A stretch of 64,000 bases of DNA from Actinoplanes oblitus (GTDB lineage: Bacteria > Actinomycetota > Actinomycetes > Mycobacteriales > Micromonosporaceae): contig NZ_CP126980.1 of NCBI RefSeq assembly GCF_030252345.1, forward strand, positions 5,471,501 to 5,535,500. Direction: 5' to 3'. Under the pieces are notes generated by a model. That model had not been told where the DNA came from. It was given only the letters and a program-made list of their open reading frames with translations, and did no database searches. Position 1 is the first letter of the stretch; every line of letters begins with the position of its first letter. This document shows positions 39,953 to 47,046 of the stretch, piece after piece. Made by a program: the position numbers and the translations under genes.

Positions 39953-41391
39953 GACTGCCGATTCGCAGCGCGACCCGAGGTCTCCGAGTTCGGGATACGC
40001 CGGAAACTGATGGCACCCTGATAGGTCTGGAGCCGGTCGCCCACGGAGGGCAGTTCCGTCGTGCCGATCTGCCCGGCGCCCGAATTTTCGGAACTCACAC
40101 TGGCAAATAGTGTCGCAGCTTGCTCCAGTGCTCCGGTCACCGTCGTCGCATAATGTGGACCGTCATACTTCTCACGTAAGTGGTACGCCACGGCCTCATA
40201 GTCGGCATCCGTAGCCGACGGAGTACCGTCCACATGCGCCTGCAGGACGGACAGAACCAAGGAATAGAACTCCCGATACAGCCCTTTCACACGCAGAAAA
40301 GCCCCCGTGAAAAGGATGAACTTCTGCCCGGCACGATACCAGGAAAAGGCGTTCGGTGTCTCTCCGTCCCGATCGATGATGCAAACAGTGTCCGGGTGAT
40401 ATGCTCGATGTTCCTTGAAGAGCCGCAACATCACCGCTTGGTTGCTGGCAATCCAGGTGCCGTGGAACTCGGCATTCTTGGCGACATCCGCGGCCTGGTC
40501 GGAAGTCAGGTACCCAACGGCTTCCCGCGGCGGCTGGATTGTCTCGGCCGGCGCGATCGGAACGATCCCCTTCGGCCAGGAGGACGGATTGTTGAGGTAA
40601 GCCTGCAACTCGGGTGACGGATAGGATCTGACATACTCAGGACTCCCGGCCACCAGGTTGTTTCCGCCCGGCTCGAACAGGGAAGCGAACGATTCGGCGT
40701 TACCTTGTCTTTCGAAGAACGTCTGGATGATGTAGTCGGCGGTGACGACCCCGTTGGAGTTGACAAGGTGACCCGAGGGGTCCGTTCCATCGAAGTCGCC
40801 GTCCATGACCAATGTGTGGACAGCGGTATCGACGTTGTCGCACCGGACAGCGAACAATACGTTCGCACTTGCGCCGTCCTTGGTGGTCAGACCATCACCT
40901 GGCACCAGGTTCTGGACGGGCTTGAGAGTACGCCTGCCATGCAGAAGGAAAAGATGATCGGGCGTAGTGACCAGGTCCCTCGTGCCGGCTTCTCCGGGAA
41001 TCTGGTATCTGACCTGCCAGAGGCCGGGAACGATGCGGCGATCCAACGGCCCGGACTGGAGCCGCACTCGGCAGGGTTTCCAATCGAGGTCGAGCCCCGC
41101 GGCCAGGACCAGATCCCCCTGTTGCACATTCTCGATGAGTTCGTACTGGGCCGGCGCCACCTCGATGGGTGTACCGAGCGTGAAACACGAGCAACAGCAA
41201 TAGCAAAAACCGGGAACACCCGGTCCTCCGAAGTCGGGATCCTGGGTCATGAACGGCTCCTCGTCGTTCAGACCGAGAGCCTTGCAGTGGGTACCGTCGA
41301 TGAAATTTTTCTCATTACAGATCGACGGGCACGGCCGGTTCAAGGGCGGCGGCTTCGTTGCGATCTTGTCCAGGCAGATCTGGCTTACCAT
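39949..41391 (-). CDS. Hint-domain protein with cysteine-rich N-terminus
   Basis: A 480-residue protein. Residues 69-222 match a Hint (hedgehog/intein) autoprocessing domain: Cys69 in CFTLGTPIEV as block-A nucleophile, TTPDHLFLL with the block-B His146, and HLVNSNGVVTADY at the end. Just before Cys69 is the run CYCCCS, and residues 1-60 hold three further cysteines. The C-terminal 250 residues include PNAFSW and a helix reminiscent of M48 proteases but lack HExxH. A second ATG (41250, MTQDPDFGG) has GAGGAG 6 bases upstream and may be the true start, giving 433 residues. First gene of a three-gene operon. Confidence 0.72.
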   Translation of the reverse strand: MVSQICLDKIATKPPPLNRPCPSICNEKNFIDGTHCKALGLNDEEPFMTQDPDFGGPGVPGFCYCCCSCFTLGTPIEVAPAQYELIENVQQGDLVLAAGLDLDWKPCRVRLQSGPLDRRIVPGLWQVRYQIPGEAGTRDLVTTPDHLFLLHGRRTLKPVQNLVPGDGLTTKDGASANVLFAVRCDNVDTAVHTLVMDGDFDGTDPSGHLVNSNGVVTADYIIQTFFERQGNAESFASLFEPGGNNLVAGSPEYVRSYPSPELQAYLNNPSSWPKGIVPIAPAETIQPPREAVGYLTSDQAADVAKNAEFHGTWIASNQAVMLRLFKEHRAYHPDTVCIIDRDGETPNAFSWYRAGQKFILFTGAFLRVKGLYREFYSLVLSVLQAHVDGTPSATDADYEAVAYHLREKYDGPHYATTVTGALEQAATLFASVSSENSGAGQIGTTELPSVGDRLQTYQGAISFRRIPNSETSGRAANRQS

Positions 41392-42195
41392 GTCGCGCTC
41401 CCCGATGTCGCATCAACTGTTGTCCCGCGCGTCTGCCGCACCGCCGTCAACCTCCGCGAAGACCGACGGCTCGGTCTGGCGACGTACCGGTGAAGGACGT
41501 CCCGGGACGTCCCCGGCCTGGATGCCCGATTGACCGTCCGTGGGCCCCGCCCATCGGCCGACACCTCACCACGGGTGCCGCACGCCTCACCAAGCCGCCG
41601 CACGACCCTGCTCTCCGGGTGGTGGCTCACGCCTTGCCCCCTCGCGCTCGCCGGCGGCATGCCCGCGCACCCACCGTCAGCAGGACGGTACCGACCCACA
41701 GGGCCGGCGTTCGCCGATCGCGACGATGTAGACCGAACAGGTGAACAGACGCGGCATGCCGGAGGCGTCCGGTGCGGACGGATCTCGGCGGAGCCGAGTG
41801 TCAGCGGCGTAGTGGCGCCCGGTCACCCGAACGGCCGACTGGCTTGACGGCACCGTCGGACCTGCTGTGCACGACAGAGATGGACAGACGCCACTTCATC
41901 ACTCACCGGAGCGGCGGTCTGATGTGGATGGCCCGGACGCCCGGCTGGTGCCGGCCGAAAGGCGCCCGTGCGGGCACTCGTCCGGCACGACCGTCCACCA
42001 GCCGGCGGCCGAGTCGTCTACGTCAACCGGTTCGGGCCGCCGAACCGGCGGCCGCTGCCCGGCGGAGTGCCGCAACCACGAGGTCAGCCGGCCGGTTCCG
42101 AGCGACCCACCACCGTGACCACGGCGACCGACACATGACCGCCGACTCCAAGATCCGTCGTCTCGGTCACACCTTCGATGCCGCACGACGAGGCA
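41392..42195. other. about 800 bases without a recognisable gene
   Basis: The region separates the Hint operon from the ArsR gene. All reading frames are short with Arg/Pro-rich, non-protein-like composition, and no transposase remnant, RNA gene or strong hairpin is seen. The promoter of the Hint operon should lie at its left end, but no clear -10/-35 pair is recognisable. Confidence 0.5.
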
Positions 42196-42534
42196 CTAAC
42201 CGGACTTCTGATGGGCCTGCAACTGGGCGAGCAGGCCGCCGCGGTCGGTGAGGATCTCGGCCAGGATGGCGCGGCCCGCGGCCAGCAGATCGGCCACGGC
42301 CGGCGTGCTCAACGCGTACATGACCAGGCCGTTGTCGCGGAACGAGACGACGATGCCGGCCCGGCGCAACACGGCCAGCTGCTGCGACAGGTTGGACGCT
42401 TCGATATCGATCTCGTCGAGAAGGTGACGGACCGGCCGAGGGCCGGTCTGCAGCAGCTCCAGGACACGAATCCGAACCGGATGCCCGAGGGTCCGGAACA
42501 TCTCGGCCTTCGCTTGGTACAGCGGCACCGTCAC
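42196..42534 (-). CDS. ArsR family transcriptional regulator
   Basis: A 112-residue winged-HTH protein: FRTLGHPVRIRVLELLQTGPRPV, then the recognition helix ASNLSQQLAVLRRAGIV and the wing DNGLVMYALS, typical of ArsR/SmtB. No metal-binding CxC is seen in helix 3 or the termini, so it probably senses a non-metal signal or uses other residues. The GTG was chosen because the family N-terminus begins there. AT-rich palindromes about 160-190 bases upstream may be its operators. No obvious target gene is adjacent. Confidence 0.88.
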   Translation of the reverse strand: MTVPLYQAKAEMFRTLGHPVRIRVLELLQTGPRPVRHLLDEIDIEASNLSQQLAVLRRAGIVVSFRDNGLVMYALSTPAVADLLAAGRAILAEILTDRGGLLAQLQAHQKSG

Positions 42535-43077
42535 GGGAAGTCCCTCACCATGGCTCGAGTCACGACGTCGCCGGCTCCGACAGCCGCTGCCTGCTGGAGC
42601 TGACGTGCGGCGTGCGTCCAACATACACGGCGACACCCGGGTGATCGGATCGATGACCCGGCGCCGGTGCGTCGCTTCAACCCATCGGCGACTTTTTGCA
42701 AAAAGTGGGCTTTGCTCAGTTGCAAAACTATTCAACTTCATACCCGCGTGCTGAATTATGGCACTCATCGGCGGTGTCGGGTCGCACCTGATGTCCGGTT
42801 CATCGCAGGTGGCCACGTCGACACTGGCAGGCACGCTGACAACCGGGAGTCGGAGATGGCTGAGCTGAGCGCGGCGTTCCAGGGTGCCGCCGGGATGTCG
42901 ATGTCGCCACGGGCGGCGGAGGGTCAGCGTCCGCGCTCCATCGAGCGGCATCTTGACTCCTGACCGCGAGCGGGCGGCGAGCAGGCAGCCCGCCCGGACA
43001 CACGCCGCCGGGCCGGCGCCCGAGCGGCCACGGCACGCCTCGAGGCGCCAGCCCCCACGGCCTGGACGGGCGGACTC
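42535..43077. other. intergenic region with AT-rich palindromes
   Basis: A gap between the divergent ArsR and STAS genes. It contains a perfect 16-base palindrome ACTTTTTG-CAAAAAGT (42691-42706) and TTTGC-N6-GCAAA (42711-42726), both unusual in such GC-rich DNA. The remainder holds no recognisable gene. Confidence 0.5.
42691..42726. promoter_or_regulatory. candidate ArsR operator (two AT-rich dyads)
   Basis: ACTTTTTGCAAAAAGT is a perfect palindrome and is followed 4 bases later by TTTGC-TCAGTT-GCAAA; both contain TTGCAAAA. ArsR proteins bind AT-rich dyads near their own promoters. The site is 157 bases from the ArsR start, so a long leader or a different user is possible. Confidence 0.4.
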
Positions 43078-43080
43078 GTG

Positions 43081-43431
43081 ATGAACCTCAACGGTGACCA
43101 TTGCTGGCACGCCGACGCCACCGGAACGCTGCACGGCGCGATCACCCGCTCGGACAGCCAGCTGCTGGCCGTCGCTCTCGCCGGTGAGATCGACCTCGCC
43201 AACGCCGCGGAACTGGCACTGTGGCTGACGACGCTCGCCCACGAGACGACAGCGTTGTCCATGTGCATCGATGCCTCGGCCGTGACGTTCTGCGACGTCG
43301 CGGGCGTTCGCGCCCTGCTGTCGGTGCAGGCCGCCGCCGCCCGCCGGGACCTGCCCTGCGCCATCGGCAATCCGAGCCAGAACGTCGAACGGCTGCTCCG
43401 GATGACCGGCGCCGAGTGCCTTCTCCGCTAG
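43081..43431 (+). CDS. STAS domain protein (anti-sigma-factor antagonist-like)
   Basis: A 116-residue single STAS domain: LAVALAGEIDLANAAELALWL at strand 2/helix 1 and MCIDASAVTFCDVAGVRALL at the usual phosphoserine loop. The canonical D-S-S/G serine is replaced (D-V-A-G), as in the STAS protein at 8.0-8.3 kb. The start may be the GTG three bases upstream. No RsbW-type kinase is adjacent, so its partner must be encoded elsewhere. Confidence 0.75.
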   Translation: MNLNGDHCWHADATGTLHGAITRSDSQLLAVALAGEIDLANAAELALWLTTLAHETTALSMCIDASAVTFCDVAGVRALLSVQAAAARRDLPCAIGNPSQNVERLLRMTGAECLLR

Positions 43432-43715
43432 CCGGCCCCGGGCTGACGTGTCACCGCCGCACCGGGCGCTCGAACCACGCGGAGCTGACGCGCCGGCAGG
43501 TCGTCCTCGCGCCCGGCGCGTATCTCGACGGTCACCCGAGCATCTGCGGGACCAGCCGATCGCTGCGAATCGGCGAGTCCACATCGGCACCCGGACACCG
43601 ACGATGTACCACCAGCAGACGGCGGGGGTTTGGTGAGCGCTTCGCACGGTTAAGACAGATGACATGACCGCCCGGGTTCGTGTGGCTGCGATCCCCGTTC
43701 TCGGACGCGACAACT

Positions 43716-43745
43716 GCGGCCCCTTGCCCTAACGGGAGGGGCCGC
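43716..43745. terminator. possible terminator hairpin
   Basis: GCGGCCCCT and AGGGGCCGC form a 9-bp stem with an inner CCC/GGG pairing. It lies about 285 bases after the STAS stop, so it could end that transcript or belong to an untranslated RNA. Confidence 0.35.
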
Positions 43746-43852
43746 CGTCGCGCACAGGACCGCCGATCCGCTACGGGGCGGGCGGACGACGAAGGTGTCG
43801 CGGGCCTCCAGCCGGTCCTGTGCCAACCGATCGTCCGATTTCGCCCATCGTC

Positions 43853-43858
43853 TAGGGT
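43853..43858 (+). promoter_or_regulatory. -10 box of the methyltransferase gene
   Basis: TAGGGT lies 7 bases before the ATG at 43866 with no Shine-Dalgarno sequence, matching the leaderless pattern seen elsewhere in this window. Confidence 0.45.
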
Positions 43859-43865
43859 CTGCGTC

Positions 43866-44660
43866 ATGACGACTGAGCGAGTCCGTGCTCGCGTGTTCGG
43901 CGAGGTGGCCCACGAGTACGACCGGATCCGGCCCGACTATCCGCCAGGCTTGATCGACGACGTGCTGGCCTATGCCCGGCTTGACGGCGCCCCCGCGCTC
44001 GAGGTCGGCGCGGGAACGGGCAAGGCCACTGTGGCGTTCGCCGGGCGGGACGTCGCCGTCACGGCGGTCGAGCCGGACGAGGCGATGGCGGCGGTGCTGA
44101 CCCGGCGCCTGGCCGGCCACCCGAACGTCGTGGTCGAGGTGACACCGTTCGAGGACTACGCGCCGCGGCAGCCTTTCGGGCTGCTGTTCAGCGCGCAGGC
44201 GTGGCACTGGACCGATCCGGCCGTGCGGTGGCAGCGGGCCGCGTCGGCCCTCGCACCGGGCGGCGCACTGGCCCTGTTCTGGAACGGCGACCGCCCTGCC
44301 GACCGGACGGTGCTGGCCGCGATCCTGTCGGCGCACCACACCCACGCGCCGGACATCGACACCGCCGCGGAGGTCGCCCCGGAGTCCACTCCGGAAGCGG
44401 AGCTCGGGGCCTATTGGCCGCGCACGGACCTGGACCGCCTGCCGCAGTTCGGTGACTTCTCCGAGCGCTTGTACCAGCGGGAGCGGACCCTCTCCGCCAC
44501 GGACTACGTGTCCTACCTGTCCACCAAGTCGGCCTACCGGATGCTCACCGAGCAGGCCCGCACGGACCTGTTCCAGGCGATCACCGATTCGGTCGGCACG
44601 CACGTCACACTCATCGTGGAGACCGCGCTGTTCCTGGCACGCCGGCAGCAATGCCCCTGA
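43866..44660 (+). CDS. class I SAM-dependent methyltransferase
   Basis: A 264-residue protein with the SAM-binding motif ALEVGAGTGKAT (about 40-51), an acidic motif II in VTAVEPDEAM, and motif III-V regions PFGLLFSAQAWHW and LAPGGALALFW. It matches the Methyltransf_11/25-like group common in actinomycetes. The substrate is unknown and no biosynthetic neighbours are present. The ATG is supported by the adjacent -10 box. Confidence 0.88.
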   Translation: MTTERVRARVFGEVAHEYDRIRPDYPPGLIDDVLAYARLDGAPALEVGAGTGKATVAFAGRDVAVTAVEPDEAMAAVLTRRLAGHPNVVVEVTPFEDYAPRQPFGLLFSAQAWHWTDPAVRWQRAASALAPGGALALFWNGDRPADRTVLAAILSAHHTHAPDIDTAAEVAPESTPEAELGAYWPRTDLDRLPQFGDFSERLYQRERTLSATDYVSYLSTKSAYRMLTEQARTDLFQAITDSVGTHVTLIVETALFLARRQQCP

Positions 44661-44754
44661 TCGACCGGCCCGGCAGCCGTCGGTGTGCCGCGACGGCGCG
44701 ACCGATCCGCCGTGCGGCAGACCCCGTTCCGGTACGCCGGGATGACGCGGAGTG

Positions 44755-45513
44755 TCACAGCTGGGGCCGGCGGCGCTGATTCATCGGGCCCGGTTCTATC
44801 GTCTCGGCCAGTTCCCGAGCCACCTGCAGAAGGGAACGCTCGCAGTGCTGGCTGGCCCGGACCAGGAGCCCGAAGGCCTGGTCGGCGGTGAGGCCGAACC
44901 GTTCCATCAGAATGCCCTTGGCCTGACCGACGGTGTCCCGCACCTGCACCGCCTGACTGAGCTGGTCCTGGTGCTGGGCGCTCGACATGGCGACGGCGGC
45001 GTGCGCGGCGAACAACGTCGCCACCTGTTCGGCCTCGGCATCGAAGGCGCCCGGCTGTTTCGACGACAGGGTCAGTGCGCCCAGCGTGCCGCGTTCCACC
45101 TCGAGCGGTAGCGCGAGCAGGGCGTGGACACCGAGCGTGGCGGCCCGGGACTCGAGCTCGGGCCACCGCTGCTCGCCGGCGATGTCGGCCAGCCGGATGC
45201 CGTGTTGCTCCTTGACCGCGTCCCGGCACGGGCCGCGGCCGCTGTCGCACTGCACCTGGTCCAGCCACCGGGCCACCTCGTCGGTGGCCGCGGCGGGTAT
45301 CAGCCGGCGATGGCGGCGGACCACCAGGCCGGCGGACTGCGCGCCGGGAACGATCTCCAGCGCGGCCGCGACGATCGCCTCCAGAGTCGCCTGCTCGCTC
45401 TCCGCGGCTTCCCAGCGCAGTGCCGCCCAACTCAGTGCCACGGCGAGGCCGTCGCCGGCCATTTCTTCGACCCGGTTCGATGGTGGAGTGCTACGAGGCC
45501 GAGGGTGCTGCAT
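44755..45513 (-). CDS. GAF-ANTAR RNA-binding antiterminator
   Basis: A 252-residue protein. Residues 35-180 form a GAF sensory domain (TLEAIVAAALEIVPGAQSAG..., LPLEVERGTLGALTL). Residues about 185-240 form an ANTAR three-helix domain (AVQVRDTVGQAKGILMERFG). ANTAR proteins bind paired hairpins in mRNA and prevent early termination. The cognate RNA hairpins are not evident nearby. GAAGG precedes the ATG. Confidence 0.9.
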   Translation of the reverse strand: MQHPRPRSTPPSNRVEEMAGDGLAVALSWAALRWEAAESEQATLEAIVAAALEIVPGAQSAGLVVRRHRRLIPAAATDEVARWLDQVQCDSGRGPCRDAVKEQHGIRLADIAGEQRWPELESRAATLGVHALLALPLEVERGTLGALTLSSKQPGAFDAEAEQVATLFAAHAAVAMSSAQHQDQLSQAVQVRDTVGQAKGILMERFGLTADQAFGLLVRASQHCERSLLQVARELAETIEPGPMNQRRRPQL

Positions 45514-45777
45514 CAGATCTTTACCTTCTTCGAACCCAACCGGGGCGCGAACCAGGTTCGCGGCCGCGAATCACCGTCATGGCAACGGGGCGGGGTTACG
45601 AAACACCGATCTGTCCCTGAATGGTAGCTCTTTCTGGCATGCGAACCACCATGTCCGGCAAAGACGCCGATGAATCGGTTGCCGTTTTACGCAAACCGCC
45701 GGCCACGCTCCGGGCCGTGTCCGGACGGCGTGGCCAGCCGGCCCGCGAGGCGCGTCACCGCCGGCTGGGCAGCGACC

Positions 45778-46503
45778 TCATCCGGCGCGACGGGTCAGCA
45801 GCGACGTGGCGGCGTACTGCAGCAGCGGCCGGTAGACGCGCACCGAGTCGCTCAGGCTGCCGAAGTGCGACGAGGCGTTGCCGTTCAGGTAGGTGGCCGG
45901 GATCCTGATCTCCTCGATCGGCCGGCCGGTGCGGGCCGCGTCGAGCAGCACGTTCATCTCGTATTCGAACCGCTCGCCGGGCACCCTGCCGAGCCGATCG
46001 AGCAGGCCGGCCGGGTAGGCCCGCAGCCCGGTCTGCGTATCCGACACGCGACGGCCGGTCGCGGCGCGGAAGAGCAGCCGGGTCAGCGTGTTGCCGAGCT
46101 TGCTGCGCGGTGGCATCGGACCGAAGTCGCGTACGCCGAGAACGATGCTCCCCCGGCCGGCGTGCTCGGCGACCAGGCGTACGTCAGCCGCTCGGTGCTG
46201 CCCGTCCGCGTCGGCGCAGATCACGTCCGAGCCGGGGAACGTGGCGGCGGCGTACCGGAAAGCGGTTTTGAGAGCGACGCCCTTGCCCTGATTGACCGCG
46301 TGCCGCAGCACCACGCAGCCGAGCAGCCGAGCCTCGGCCAGCACCGGTTCGGCCCGCGGGCTGCTGCCGTCGTCGACGACCACCAACCGGGCCGGGTCGA
46401 ACCCCTCGGCGATCAGCGCGGTGACCATCTCGGGCAGCGACGAGCTCGGCTGGTAGACCGGCAACACCACGACAGTCGGGGGGATACTGCGCTCCGCTGG
46501 CAC
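45778..46503 (-). CDS. GT2 family glycosyltransferase (polyprenyl-phosphate type)
   Basis: A 241-residue cytosolic glycosyltransferase of the DPM1-like GT-A fold: VVVLPVYQPSSSL at the N-terminus, VVVDDGSS for nucleotide binding, and ADADGQH carrying the DxD metal site. It lacks C-terminal membrane helices. Such enzymes often move a sugar from a nucleotide donor to polyprenyl phosphate; the actual acceptor is unknown. The GTG is preceded by GAGGA. Confidence 0.87.
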   Translation of the reverse strand: MPAERSIPPTVVVLPVYQPSSSLPEMVTALIAEGFDPARLVVVDDGSSPRAEPVLAEARLLGCVVLRHAVNQGKGVALKTAFRYAAATFPGSDVICADADGQHRAADVRLVAEHAGRGSIVLGVRDFGPMPPRSKLGNTLTRLLFRAATGRRVSDTQTGLRAYPAGLLDRLGRVPGERFEYEMNVLLDAARTGRPIEEIRIPATYLNGNASSHFGSLSDSVRVYRPLLQYAATSLLTRRAG

Positions 46504-47046
46504 TCGTCGTCCTCACTGTCGGCGGCGGGGATGGTCCTATACCCGCACCAGTGCGGCGTTCAATCCAGCTCCGGAGCCGGATTCACGCTGTCGAGCGGGT
46601 CGCCGGTGTGGCGCGGGCGGCCGGAAGCGGGCCGCCGGTAGCGGGCGGCCGGTCGGCGAGCGGATCCGCAAGGTCGTCATCCGTCATCGGACCGGCATCC
46701 CGAAGCGCTGGCCCGACCTCGCGCTGCCTGCCGAGCAGGCACGGGACCGGGCCGTCGACGACCTGACCAGGGAGGCCCGCACCCGGGTCAGCGTCGCTCA
46801 CGCCCCACCCGGAGCGACCGTCTGGGCCGACCCGGTGCACACCCACGAGGTGCTGAAGGACCATTCGTGGTCAGCACGAGTCTGCTGTTCGCGGCGGCCC
46901 GGGCGGTCTCCTGAGCGAGATCCTTGACCTCGGACGCCACCACGGCAAAGCCTTCGCCGGCCTCAACTCGTCCAGCTTCGCCGGTACCAGTGGCTCCAAC
47001 TGACCCAGACGGTCCGAATGGGTGCGGCGGGTGCGGCGGGCGGCGC
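46504..47046. other. intergenic region with gene remnants
   Basis: Besides the chemotaxis-receptor remnant at 46890-46982, a plus-strand reading frame at about 46640-46910 (...ALPAEQARDRAVDDL...) is open but has no start, no recognised motif and ends within the remnant. The region appears to be decayed sequence. Confidence 0.45.
46890..46982 (-). pseudogene. remnant of a methyl-accepting chemotaxis protein
   Basis: About 30 codons match the highly conserved signalling tip of chemotaxis receptors: EAGEGFAVVASEVKDLAQET, compared with the family's GxGFAVVAxEVRxLA. The frame around it is not receptor-like on either side, no membrane segment or HAMP domain is present, and no intact chemotaxis genes are seen in the window. 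This is a short fragment of a lost gene. Confidence 0.7.

Larger units (their letters stand above)
43432..43865. other. intergenic region with one hairpin
   Basis: No protein-like reading frame is seen. Apart from the hairpin at 43716-43745 and the -10 box before the methyltransferase gene, I find nothing recognisable. Confidence 0.45.

Noticed and set aside
41392..42195. Searched for a transposase or integrase that might have brought in the Hint operon
   Set aside because: No recognisable recombinase fragment or repeat ends in this gene-free stretch.
46640..46910. Open plus-strand frame with protein-like composition upstream of the chemotaxis remnant
   Set aside because: No start codon context, no recognised motif, and it runs through the minus-strand remnant; a weak resemblance to a cytochrome P450 N-terminus was not convincing.
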